Both the position numbers and the translations under genes were made by a program. Below, in pieces: positions 1 through 8,158 of a stretch of 64,000 nt of DNA (position 1 is its first letter; each line of letters opens with the position of its first letter). This DNA is from Ardenticatenaceae bacterium (GTDB taxonomy: Bacteria > Chloroflexota > Anaerolineae > Promineifilales > Promineifilaceae), in assembly GCA_020634315.1 (NCBI GenBank), contig JACKBV010000001.1:1-64000 (forward strand), read 5' to 3'. The notes under the pieces were generated by a model that was given only the letters and a program-made list of their open reading frames with translations, searched no databases and was not told where the DNA came from.

Positions 1-80
1 GAAGAGAGATAAGAAGAGAGCGCTTGGAGATTTGAGAGGTTGCGTCTGGCCTATATAGCTCTAATCTCCATGCTGCCGTT

Positions 81-1277
81 TTACGGCAAGTGATACAACC
101 CCACGACACACACCGACCCTGGCCCGCCGAGATTATGCACCAGGCCACGGCCGTTTCGCGCCACCGGCACTTGTGTGGCACCGGCCCGTTGCAGCAGCTG
201 CTCGTAAATGACATACGTCATGCGCACGCCGCTGGCACCGATGGGATGCCCAAAACATTTCAGCCCACCGCTGGGATTGACCGGAAAATCTCCTTCCAGC
301 GAGGAACGGCCGTCCCGAATAAACTGTGCCCCCTGCCCTTTCTCCGTAAAGCCCAGGTCTTCGTAGTTCAAGATTTCCGTGATCGTGAAACAATCATGGA
401 CTTCGGCAAAGTCGATGGCGTCCAATGGCTTGGCGATGCCGGCCGCTTTGTAGGCTTGCTGCCCGGCAAGCTGTGTCGCCTCAAACCCGATGAGCGACTC
501 CGCGGCACGGCCGTATCGTCCGCCCGTCACCGTCGCCATGCCGATTGCCTCTATTAATATGTAGGTGTCGCTCAACTGCGGCGCTAAATCAGCACGGCAC
601 AAAATCGCCGCGGCAGCGCCATCGCTCGTTGGCGTGCAATCATACAGCCCCAACGGCTCACTAATCATCGGCGCATTGAGCACCGTCTCCAGGCTCACTT
701 CCTTTTGGAACATCGCCTTGGGATGACGCGCCCCGTTGTAATGATTTTTCACGGCCACGCGTGCCAGGTCTTCCTTTGTCGTATCAAATTCTGTCATGTG
801 CCGCTGCGCCATCAACCCAAACAGCCCCGGCGCACTCAACCCTTTTTGCACAATTGGATGCCCGGTTGTCACCACCTGCCGAATCAGGCTGTCCCGCGAA
901 GGCACGTCGCGCATTTTCTCATTGCCCAGCACCAGCACCACATCATACAAGCCGGCGGCCACAGAGATGGCCGCATTGCGCAGCGCATCCATGCCTGTGG
1001 CGCAGTAATTGGTGACGCGCGTCACCGGCAAGCCGGGCATGTCCAGGATGTCGGCGACAAAATCCCCGGCATACGCCGCATAGCTGCCGCCCAAATTTGG
1101 CTCGAATGTGCCCAACCAGGCCGCTTCGATGCGCTCTTTGCCAATACCGGCATCGGCCAGCGCTTCATTGACCGCCTGCAAGCCTTGTGCGGCAAAGCTG
1201 CGATCCTGCAAAATGCCAAAGGGTGTACATCCCATCCCGATAATGGCAACCTTATCCCGTAATGCGTCTGTGTTCAT
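81..1277 (-). CDS. Thiolase family protein (SCP2-type acetyl-CoA acyltransferase)
   Basis: A 398-residue thiolase-fold protein, likely cleaving or forming beta-ketoacyl-CoA in the cytoplasm. Visible motifs are the nucleophilic cysteine in NYCATGMDALRNAA (about residue 92), the EVHDCFTITE block carrying a catalytic histidine (about 297), and the C-terminal GHPIGASG block (about 347). All three active-site blocks are intact. The layout matches the SCP2/non-specific lipid-transfer thiolases, which often work with a DUF35 OB-fold/zinc-ribbon partner. A DUF35 domain occurs here at the end of the protein encoded at 9234-10685. The ATG at 1277 has a GAGGTG upstream; an in-frame GTG lies one codon earlier. 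Thiolase family certain, substrate unknown. Confidence 0.9.
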   Translation of the reverse strand: MNTDALRDKVAIIGMGCTPFGILQDRSFAAQGLQAVNEALADAGIGKERIEAAWLGTFEPNLGGSYAAYAGDFVADILDMPGLPVTRVTNYCATGMDALRNAAISVAAGLYDVVLVLGNEKMRDVPSRDSLIRQVVTTGHPIVQKGLSAPGLFGLMAQRHMTEFDTTKEDLARVAVKNHYNGARHPKAMFQKEVSLETVLNAPMISEPLGLYDCTPTSDGAAAAILCRADLAPQLSDTYILIEAIGMATVTGGRYGRAAESLIGFEATQLAGQQAYKAAGIAKPLDAIDFAEVHDCFTITEILNYEDLGFTEKGQGAQFIRDGRSSLEGDFPVNPSGGLKCFGHPIGASGVRMTYVIYEQLLQRAGATQVPVARNGRGLVHNLGGPGSVCVVGLYHLP

Positions 1278-1556
1278 CACTCACCTCGCTTATGACTTCC
1301 CAATTCCTAATTTGTAACACAGAATCAACAAAGAAGGAATGTGTTGTTGTGTCACTTGGTTTACTGTAATCGCCGTAATGGGTTGCTAGACTGACCTGTG
1401 AATTGTAACGGCCGTATCTATCTCATCATTTTTGCTTTACAATTTGCTACCAATCATGGACATGGCAGCAGGGAATTCCTGGTCCATCAATCAAATGGCA
1501 TGTCCTGGCATCTCTTTGCCTGACAGGCCCAATCTTCTAAAGGTGAAACGATATAT

Positions 1557-3587
1557 ATGAAATCAAAAACAACGTTTAGAATCGGCATCATCCTCATGGC
1601 ATTTGTGTTGATCAGTTTGTGGGTGGTCCAGTTGTCACCGGTAACGGCTCAGACAAATAGTGACCTGACGGACAGCAACCCGGCAACTCCTGAACAAGTG
1701 GAGCAAGACCAGCCAGAAAATGACCAATTGGCGGGCAGTGCTGCCAGTGAAGACAGTGGACACGAGCAGCCTCCGCAGGCGCAGGAGGCGCTTGCGACGC
1801 AGGTGGACAGTGCTGCCAGCAGCAATGAGGCGTGTACGATTGGCACCTGGGAAACGGTTTCACCGATGAACACGCCCCGTACACGTGCAGCCATGACCTA
1901 TGCAGCGTTTAACGGCCGTTTCTACCTGGTAGGGGGTGAAGCGTTCGGCTCCAATCGTGATATTCCCATCGAAGAATACGATCCGCTCACGGACACCTGG
2001 ACAGACAAGGCACATCTGCTAACTGGCGTTTCCAACATTGGCGCGGCAACCATTGGCCAATACATTTACATTCCCGGCGGTTTCACAGGTATTAATGGTG
2101 AATCGTTCATGCAGCGATATAACATTGTTGCCAATACAATGACCACGCTGGCTCCCTTGACCAGCACGCTTTACGCACACACAGTGGTGGCCCTGGACAA
2201 TAAAGTTTATGCATTGGGGGGTGATGAAACTGGCGGGCCAGCAATAACCAATCGCATCTACGATGTAGGGACCAATAGTTGGCAGACTGGCGCACCGCTT
2301 CTCGTACCTGTGTATTATGCCACTGCTGTAACAGATGGGTATTACATCTACGTCATCGGCGGCAACCTTGACGATCTAGCAACCGTGCAGCGTTATAATC
2401 CGCAGACCGATGCCTGGGCGATCATTCCTGACCTGGCTGAAGGGCGTGCGGGTGCAGGCAGCTTCTTTGATGGGCGCAATATCTGGGCTGTCAGTGGCGG
2501 CTGGTCGAGTTACCTGACCAGTACAGAGTATTGGGATGGCATCAGTTGGCAGTCTGGCCCAGCTGTAAATGTGGGCGCACGCACAATAGGTGTCGCCTTT
2601 GGTGATGGCCTGGCGTTGAAGGCGTCCGGTTGGAATAATGACCGTGTCGGCACCGCAGAAGTTTTGTCTGTGGAATGTGCGCCCCCGCCTCCGCCCCCGA
2701 CGGCCTGCACGATTGGTGAGTGGGAGCAGGTTAGTTCGATCAATACTGCGCGTTCGCGTCCGGCGATGACTTATGCAAACGGCCGTTTCTATCTGGTGGG
2801 TGGTGAAGCTGAAGCTGGCTTCTATTACATACCCATTGAGGAATATGATCCACTCACGGACACCTGGACAGATAAAGCCATCCCGCTCATTGGCGTTGCC
2901 AACATAGGTGTGGCGGCCGTAGGCAATTACATCTACATGCCGGGCGGCACGACCAACGGCGGGGTAACGATTGCCGAGTTACAACGGTATGACATTCAAA
3001 GCAATACAGTGGTGACAATGACGTCGATGCCGGCCCCGAATGCGGCGCATGCCGTGGTTTTGTATGATAACCAATTGCATGTGCTGGGCGGTGACAACAA
3101 TGGCAGTCCAGGATTTACCCATTACGTGTATGACATTGCGACGGATAGTTGGAGTAGTGCCGCGCCGTTGTTAACGGCCGTTAATTACCCCACCGCCGCA
3201 TCCGATGGAGAATACATCTACGTCATGGGCGGCAACACCAACAATTATATTGGGGTGCAGCGTTATGACCCGGCCACCGACATATGGACAGCCGCGCCCA
3301 TTATGGACACCGGGCGCGGCGGTGCGGGCGCATTTTTCGATGGTCAAAACATCTGGGCTGTGGGCGGCGGTTGGAATACCTACAAAACCAGCACCGAATA
3401 CTTTGACGGCTACCGGTGGCAGGTAGGGCCAGAGACCAATGTCGGGGTGCGCACGATGGGTGTCGCCTTTGGCGACGGTATGGCCTTGAAGGCTGGTGGT
3501 TGGCACAGCGCATATATAAACTATGCTGAGATGCTAAACATCTCTTGCCAGCAGTTTATTTACCTGCCCGTTCTTCTCAAAGAATAG
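1557..3587 (+). CDS. Secreted tandem Kelch-repeat protein
   Basis: A 676-residue protein with an N-terminal signal segment (residues 1-31, ending near VTAQ), an acidic Gln/Glu/Asp-rich linker to about residue 90, then two homologous Kelch-type beta-propeller halves (about 93-370 and 383-660). Each half begins with the same ACTIGxWExVS phrase and carries repeated YLVGGE, YIPGG, YVIGG/YVMGG and IWAVxGGW strands. A short proline run (about residues 376-382) joins the halves. The protein ends in IYLPVLLKE, a hydrophobic tail seen on secreted Chloroflexota proteins. ATG 1557 follows AAAGGTG at 10 nt. Kelch propellers usually bind proteins or glycans; the ligand cannot be inferred. The halves look like a recent internal duplication. 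Confidence 0.88.
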   Translation: MKSKTTFRIGIILMAFVLISLWVVQLSPVTAQTNSDLTDSNPATPEQVEQDQPENDQLAGSAASEDSGHEQPPQAQEALATQVDSAASSNEACTIGTWETVSPMNTPRTRAAMTYAAFNGRFYLVGGEAFGSNRDIPIEEYDPLTDTWTDKAHLLTGVSNIGAATIGQYIYIPGGFTGINGESFMQRYNIVANTMTTLAPLTSTLYAHTVVALDNKVYALGGDETGGPAITNRIYDVGTNSWQTGAPLLVPVYYATAVTDGYYIYVIGGNLDDLATVQRYNPQTDAWAIIPDLAEGRAGAGSFFDGRNIWAVSGGWSSYLTSTEYWDGISWQSGPAVNVGARTIGVAFGDGLALKASGWNNDRVGTAEVLSVECAPPPPPPTACTIGEWEQVSSINTARSRPAMTYANGRFYLVGGEAEAGFYYIPIEEYDPLTDTWTDKAIPLIGVANIGVAAVGNYIYMPGGTTNGGVTIAELQRYDIQSNTVVTMTSMPAPNAAHAVVLYDNQLHVLGGDNNGSPGFTHYVYDIATDSWSSAAPLLTAVNYPTAASDGEYIYVMGGNTNNYIGVQRYDPATDIWTAAPIMDTGRGGAGAFFDGQNIWAVGGGWNTYKTSTEYFDGYRWQVGPETNVGVRTMGVAFGDGMALKAGGWHSAYINYAEMLNISCQQFIYLPVLLKE

Positions 3588-3670
3588 GCGACGGAATGGT
3601 GTGTTTGCCCACAGCAAAACGGCCGTTGGGCAAGCACATCATTCTTCTTCAAAAAAACCCTTCAAAAAAA

Positions 3671-3728
3671 AACCTCCCGGAGGTTTGTCTCATGTGGCGA
3701 GCCTTCCATTGCCAACCTCCGGGAGGTT
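3671..3728. repeat. CCTCCCGGAGG hairpin repeat, copy 1
   Basis: Two opposed blocks, AACCTCCCGGAGGTT and AACCTCCGGGAGGTT, flank a spacer containing CATGTGGCGAGCC and TTCCATTG. They can pair into a long stem. The same module with similar spacers recurs at 39323, 50847 and 63871, with shorter or decayed forms at 14204, 18671 and 25011. It lies after the Kelch gene, so it may also act as a transcription end signal. Confidence 0.8.
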
Positions 3729-3762
3729 GATCTGGTCGGCGCAGGCGGTGAAGCCTTCTGAC

Positions 3763-3890
3763 CCAAAAACACTTGTGTTTTCACCCTAAAGTAGCTGTGT
3801 TTTGAGGTAAAAACACAGCTACTTTTTCAAAAAACACAAGTGCTTTTTCAAAAAAGACAAGTGTTTTTTGCAAAAACACTTGTCTTTTTT
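3763..3890. repeat. AAAACACTTGTGTTTT inverted-repeat array, copy 1
   Basis: An A/T-rich stretch built from repeated and inverted copies of ACACTTGT / ACAAGTGT, plus one ACACAGCTACTTT / AAAGTAGCTGTGT pair. Several nested hairpins are possible, ending in TTGTCTTTTTT. A closely related array lies at 7967-8100. Both follow a plus-strand gene, which fits a termination role, but the complexity exceeds a simple terminator. Confidence 0.75.
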
Positions 3891-4114
3891 ATTAGCTGTA
3901 GCGATGGTGCCGTTTTTTCCCATTTGCACCAAGCGCTACAGCACATTTACAATTACGATGCTGGCGTGCGAGAGCAGGGTCTGTTGCAGACCAATCGCCC
4001 CAAAGTTGGGTTCTCGCACTCGCAGAAACGGCCGTTAGGCATCATATCTCTCAACCAAGCATAACACCCATTAAACCACCCTAACTTTCGAAACGGGCAC
4101 AAGTTTTGTATAGA

Positions 4115-4225
4115 GGTAAACCGCAGAAAGTTTTCGAATAACCGACACGCCAAAATCTGCGGTTTCCTTCAAGGAATCGGCAAGGTTTCGCGTGATTTAT
4201 TTCTGGAAATTTCTTGCCGATTACC
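4115..4225. repeat. 111-bp two-hairpin element, copy 1
   Basis: Starts GGTAAACCGCAG and ends CTTGCCGATTACC. It consists of two adjacent hairpins: AAACCGCAG...CTGCGGTTT, then AATCGGCAAG...CTTGCCGATT, separated by CCTTCAAGG. The terminal GGTAA/TTACC also form an outer inverted repeat. Copies of exactly the same length occur at 6539-6649 and, inverted, at 31099-31209. It has no coding capacity. The rest of the 690-bp gap before the next gene shows only the other repeats listed and one ACGGCCGT motif. Confidence 0.85.
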
Positions 4226-4283
4226 AACAACAAACTGTCACCGAAAATAATTCTTGGCTTTCAATAAAAAGGAATGATTGATT

Positions 4284-4808
4284 ATGCGCGACTTAAAACA
4301 AAGACCCCCTCAAATTTGCATCCTGGGCAGTGCTGACCCTGGTTCTAAAGCTTATGAAATCGCCGCAGCTGCTGGCGAAGTCATTGCCAATTTGGGCTTC
4401 ACCCTTGTCAGCGGCTGTGGCAGTGCCGCCACGCGTGTCGCCGCCGAACGAGCTATCGCTGCTGGCGGAACAGTTATTAGCATTATCCCCAGTGATGACA
4501 TCAACACGCCCGATTGGCCTTGTACGGTGCTGATTCCTTGTGGCATGGGCGATGCGCGAAACTTGATGATGGCTTTGGCCGGAGATGCGTGTCTGGTCAT
4601 CGGCGGGCGGGCCGGTACTATTTCGGAGGTCTGTTTGGCCTGGCTGCATAAACGGCCGTTACTGCCACTGACCGGATGTGGCGGGTGGTCTGATCAACTG
4701 GAGGCAAATCCGCCGGATGAACGCCAAAACTCGCCCATTTACTCCTGGGACTCCACCGATGTGTTGATCGAGCAGTTTAGGAAATTGGGTTTTCTGGAAA
4801 AGGAATGA
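4284..4808 (+). CDS. LOG-like Rossmann-fold protein (TIGR00725/SLOG type)
   Basis: 174 residues from ATG 4284, preceded by AAGGAATG at a good distance; a TTG two codons upstream is also in frame. The N-terminus has a beta strand then ILGSADPGSKAYEIA, followed by LVSGCGSAATRVAAE and the motif IGGRAGTISEV. The last corresponds to the PGGxGTxxE signature of the LOG/lysine-decarboxylase-like superfamily, with Pro-Gly changed to Ile-Gly. Relatives hydrolyse or bind nucleotide derivatives. This short, single-domain version is of the TIGR00725 type, whose function is not established. It stands alone between repeats and is probably monocistronic. Confidence 0.75.
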   Translation: MRDLKQRPPQICILGSADPGSKAYEIAAAAGEVIANLGFTLVSGCGSAATRVAAERAIAAGGTVISIIPSDDINTPDWPCTVLIPCGMGDARNLMMALAGDACLVIGGRAGTISEVCLAWLHKRPLLPLTGCGGWSDQLEANPPDERQNSPIYSWDSTDVLIEQFRKLGFLEKE

Positions 4809-4946
4809 AAATCGTAGGTCGGATTGCTAATCCGACCATCGGATTAACAATCCAATTTACGAAGAAGGTTATCAGTGGACGGCTCGCCGCATGAAACAAA
4901 CCTCCGCGAGGCTATTTTCCAGGAGAGCCAGTTTACGTTCGATACC

Positions 4947-5393
4947 CTATTCTTTCTTCCGTTTCATGGTTGTAGTGTAACCACCCCCGCCAGGGAAAAA
5001 CCAGGCACCTTCATTCATATCATCGTTAATAAATTCCCCCTTAAAGTAAGCCGGTGATCCTTTTTCACCGCCCCAAATCGTGAGCACATCACCCTCTAAC
5101 TCATACACATAATCGAGCGTGTTCCCCTGCGTATCATAGACCCGTGAGTAAACATCATCACTGGGTTCTTGCCCAAAAGGATGCAAATGCCCAATATACT
5201 CAACCGCCTTTACATGATTCCCGAAGAGATGAATGTCAATATCTTGGACAAGGAAAAAGCCCCCTTCCATCCAGCGATAGGTAACAATGCCCGTCGTATC
5301 GCCAGAGAGTTCCCAAGTGCCAACAAGGCGATCAAGTGCTTGCAATTTATGGCTTGGCATGGCGATTGTTTGATAATCTTGTATGTCTGTCAT
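4947..5393 (-). CDS. Small lipocalin-like protein (DUF1579-like)
   Basis: 148 residues from ATG 5393 with AAGGA upstream; a TTG two codons earlier is in frame. The sequence opens with LDRLVGTWELSGD and continues with alternating strands typical of small beta-barrel proteins of the DUF1579 kind, such as YRWMEGGFFLVQDIDI and GEFINDDMNEGAWFFPGG. There is no signal peptide and no clear catalytic motif. It is transcribed divergently from the AraC-type regulator at 5471, so that regulator may control it. Family assignment is by pattern only. Confidence 0.6.
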   Translation of the reverse strand: MTDIQDYQTIAMPSHKLQALDRLVGTWELSGDTTGIVTYRWMEGGFFLVQDIDIHLFGNHVKAVEYIGHLHPFGQEPSDDVYSRVYDTQGNTLDYVYELEGDVLTIWGGEKGSPAYFKGEFINDDMNEGAWFFPGGGGYTTTMKRKKE

Positions 5394-5431
5394 ATTCAAA
5401 TCCTTTCGTTTTTCTAGTTATATGGTTAATC

Positions 5432-5460
5432 TTGTAGCAGTGATCACGTGTTTCTATAAT
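5432..5460 (+). promoter_or_regulatory. Sigma-70-like promoter of the AraC-type gene
   Basis: TTGTAG at 5432-5437 and a perfect TATAAT at 5455-5460 are separated by 17 bp. The spacer includes the palindrome GTGATCAC, a possible operator between the divergent genes. The predicted start of transcription lies only a few bases before ATG 5471, so the message may be leaderless. Confidence 0.5.
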
Positions 5461-5470
5461 ACTCACAAGC

Positions 5471-6313
5471 ATGAAAGAAATATTTCAAAAAAACGCAAAA
5501 CCTGACCGTGAAGCACAACTACGCAGATTAGGCATGCTCAGTGCTGCTTCTTTTGACGACTTTTCAAGCCTCCGCAGCTTCCTACCCAGCGAAGAGTTGA
5601 GTTCTCTCATATCCCATTACTGGATCATCCATTGGAATATCCCAGAAGGTGTGACATATCGTCCCACAGAGGTATTAGCGGCCCCAATGGTAAATATCTT
5701 TTTTATGCAAGCCGAAGCATTTCTATATGGTCTGACAACACAGACATTTGATTATGAAGCATATGGAAGTGGCGTTATGGCCGGAGCGACATTTACGCCT
5801 GGTGGGTTTTACCCTTTTTGGGGTCAATCCATGGTGAGTTTGCCACCCTATAAATCTGATCTACAAGAAGTTTTCCCTGAAGCCACACCTGAATTTAGCA
5901 GGCAGCTTTTGGCTAAAGAGGACGATGAGGCGATTGTTATGGGCATCGAAACGCTCATCAGGCAAAAGCACATTGTAGAAAGCCCATATATAAAAACGAT
6001 TGCCTCTATTATCAATGCGGTTAACTTTGATCAAAAGTTACGGAGCGTAGAAGAAGTGTCCAAACATTTTGGTATGTCCAAACGCTCATTACAGCTTCTT
6101 TTTCGCCGTGAAGTCGGCGTAAGCCTGAAGTGGGTGATTATGCGAGCGCGTATGCTTGAAGCGATAGAAGAGGCTTATAAGCAGCCAAAGCCTGACTGGG
6201 TACGCATTGCGGTTGATTTGGGGTACAGCAACCAGGCACATTTCATCACCGATTTTAGACGAGCAACAGGCCAGTCACCCGCAAAATATTACAAGGAATC
6301 TGAGGTTAATTGA
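5471..6313 (+). CDS. AraC-family transcriptional regulator
   Basis: 280 residues. The C-terminal 90 residues form a two-helix-turn-helix AraC domain: SVEEVSKHFGMSKRSLQLLF is the first HTH, and WVRIAVDLGYSNQAHFITDF followed by RRATGQSPAKYY is the conserved second half. The N-terminal 170 residues (LISHYWIIHWNIPEG, APMVNIFFM, GATFTPGGFYPFWG) match the DUF6597-type effector domain found in many AraC regulators. The likely role is cytoplasmic ligand-responsive control, possibly of the divergent gene at 4947. ATG 5471 has no Shine-Dalgarno and lies 11 bp after TATAAT, so either it is leaderless or the next Met (5534) is used. Confidence 0.85.
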   Translation: MKEIFQKNAKPDREAQLRRLGMLSAASFDDFSSLRSFLPSEELSSLISHYWIIHWNIPEGVTYRPTEVLAAPMVNIFFMQAEAFLYGLTTQTFDYEAYGSGVMAGATFTPGGFYPFWGQSMVSLPPYKSDLQEVFPEATPEFSRQLLAKEDDEAIVMGIETLIRQKHIVESPYIKTIASIINAVNFDQKLRSVEEVSKHFGMSKRSLQLLFRREVGVSLKWVIMRARMLEAIEEAYKQPKPDWVRIAVDLGYSNQAHFITDFRRATGQSPAKYYKESEVN

Positions 6314-6538
6314 CCTCGAAAGTTGATGCTTGCTTGATTGTTTCTTCCGAAGAAAATCTTGGCACACAGTGCGGCATTGCCAGAGGTTGGGGAAAACACC
6401 TGTCTAAATTGGCATGATATTGTGGAGGGGAAACGGCCGTTTACCGTTAACATGCTCAGTAATAACCAGCACCATTTCCAGCCAACGTTGGCGCAAGTCC
6501 TCGAAAAGCTACCCTTTTAGTAAATAGCAAAGGTGTTA

Positions 6539-6649
6539 GGTAAACCGCAGAAAGTTTTCGGATAACCGACACGCCAAAATCTGCGGTTTCCTTCAAGGAA
6601 TCGGCAAGGTTTCGCGTGATTTATTCCAGAAAATTTCTTGCCGATTACC
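6539..6649. repeat. 111-bp two-hairpin element, copy 2
   Basis: Nearly identical to copy 1 at 4115-4225, with differences mainly in the loops. It begins GGTAAACCGCAG and ends CTTGCCGATTACC. It lies in a gap of about 800 bp between the AraC gene and the lipoprotein at 7112, which also holds a GNAT remnant (6704-6906). Nothing else was recognised in that gap; the small open frame at 6338-6520 has no coding character. Confidence 0.85.
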
Positions 6650-6703
6650 TAGTAAACTGTGCCGCGTGGCTGAAACTAGCGTTCAGTTATCTGAGTCTGA
6701 TAA

Positions 6704-6906
6704 TGAAGTAAACGCGCAAGGAATACAGAAATGGTAGAGACAATAGAAGGCTATCCTGTTGATTTGCAAACTCAAAAATTAGCCGGGCAAACTCTCAATA
6801 ATTATACAGGTTATATGGGTATCGCCTCTGCTTTCAAAGCCGAGGTTTCAATCCTGCATATCTTCATCCGTTTTTGCGTCTACTAGGCACAAAAGTCGCC
6901 GCATGA
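6704..6906 (+). pseudogene. Remnant of a GNAT acetyltransferase C-terminus
   Basis: Translation gives KRARNTEMVETIEGYPVD, then NNYTGYMGIASAF. This fits the end of GNAT proteins of the pattern A..G...VEgYPvD....YmGt...F..aGF. After GIASAFKAE the reading must change frame to continue GFNPAYLHPFLRLL and stop at TGA 6904. No start codon or N-terminal acetyl-CoA-binding region remains. The intact open frame from ATG 6731 to 6886 (51 codons) is only part of this fragment. The family call rests on short motif resemblance. Confidence 0.45.
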
Positions 6907-7111
6907 CTAGACTCATCCCCAACTGGTCCGAAATAATAATACCCACATGGTGGCGTCCATACTCCAGCCATTGTAAAAATCGCCGCGGTTAGGGGACATG
7001 CTGCATTAATTGTGTGCTACAATAAATCAAGATTACCCCATCATACGGTATATCAATCGGGAGCCAAATCAAATGAGAATAGGAGAATAGTTAACCCAAA
7101 AGGAGCCACTC

Positions 7112-7936
7112 ATGAAGACAAACTATGGTTTTGCCATTGTAGTTGTCGTCTTGATCCTCGTAAGTTGCAGCAGTGCTGAAGCTAATATCGAACCAACAAG
7201 CGTATCGTTAACGGCCGTTCCCACAAAAACTGAACCGTCACCCTCATCTACCCCTGCCCCCACAGACACGCCCACTCCCGAACCCCCAACCATCAACATC
7301 GAAGAGATATACGGCACATGGGTCTATGCCGGACATATCTTTTTTCAATATAACCCCGATCACACCTTTGCCTATGCGTTTTCAGAAGCATCTCTTGCGG
7401 ACGGTCCATTAGATTTTGGCACGTTTGAATTGGATGGCTCGACATTCACATTTGTCAGCGACCCAGAGAGCGCGGGCTGTGAACCTGGACGCAGAGGGGT
7501 GTATGAAATCAGCTTCCCCTACCCAAATCGTCTGGAATTTGTGCTGATTGAAGACACCTGCCACGATAGCGAGAACCCGGCGATGACCCGCATGACGCCA
7601 ATTGAGAAGGCGATGGTTGATGATTGGCAGTTTAAGGAGAACCCCCTCTATTACTTGCAAATCACAAATGATGGGCAAATATGTTATGGGGACTCTTTGG
7701 AAGCGGCAGCGGAGCAGACCATCTGTAACAGCTATGTTTTGGAGAGCAACCTTATCACTGAAACGTGTGGTGAAAACAATCCAGAATGTGACGCGGGACA
7801 AACCTGTTTGGCCTCAGTGAAGATCAATATTTACGATCAGCTTGAGTATCAGGTGATACCGGGTAATTGCGACTGGGATATTCACAACGCCGCCGCGCCC
7901 TATGCGAGTCACCAGTTTATTCGTCAATACCCCTGA
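7112..7936 (+). CDS. Lipoprotein of unknown function
   Basis: 274 residues with a lipoprotein signal (hydrophobic residues 7-17, lipobox LVSC, Cys 19). A Thr/Ser/Pro linker rich in PT pairs runs to about residue 65. The extracytoplasmic body holds two similar halves with strands GTWVYAGHIFFQYNPDHTFAYAF and DDWQFKENPLYYLQITNDGQ, suggesting a duplicated lipocalin-like or DUF domain. Six or more cysteines in the second half (about 130-240) could form disulfides. ATG 7112 follows AAAAGGAG at 6 nt. No enzyme motif was seen. Confidence 0.75.
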   Translation: MKTNYGFAIVVVVLILVSCSSAEANIEPTSVSLTAVPTKTEPSPSSTPAPTDTPTPEPPTINIEEIYGTWVYAGHIFFQYNPDHTFAYAFSEASLADGPLDFGTFELDGSTFTFVSDPESAGCEPGRRGVYEISFPYPNRLEFVLIEDTCHDSENPAMTRMTPIEKAMVDDWQFKENPLYYLQITNDGQICYGDSLEAAAEQTICNSYVLESNLITETCGENNPECDAGQTCLASVKINIYDQLEYQVIPGNCDWDIHNAAAPYASHQFIRQYP

Positions 7937-7966
7937 TGCAAGATGATGTGTGGGGAACGGCCGTTA

Positions 7967-8100
7967 CCCAAAAACACTTCTACTTTCACCCAAAAACACT
8001 TGTGTTTTCACCTCAAAACACAAGTGTTTTTCTGAAAAAGACAAGTGATTTTTGCAAAAACACAAGTGTTTTTTCCAGAAACACTTGTGTTTTTGGGTGG
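7967..8100. repeat. AAAACACTTGTGTTTT inverted-repeat array, copy 2
   Basis: Same building blocks as 3763-3890 (ACACTTGTGTTTT and ACAAGTGTTTTT). Here it is bounded by ACCCAAAAACAC at the left and GTGTTTTTGGGT at the right, so the whole array can fold on itself. It sits between the convergent genes 7112-7936 and 8159-9226 and probably serves both as terminator. Confidence 0.75.
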
Positions 8101-8158
8101 TGATGGCGGAGGGGGTGGGAAACGGCCGTTTGCCCACCAATCTGCACCGCCATTATTA

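Noticed and set aside
705..1262. 185-codon plus-strand frame opposite the thiolase
   Set aside because: Antisense to an intact thiolase gene with all active-site motifs; a shadow.
6338..6520. 60-codon frame after the AraC gene
   Set aside because: No ribosome site or family, and it spans repeats and an ACGGCCGT motif; not supported.
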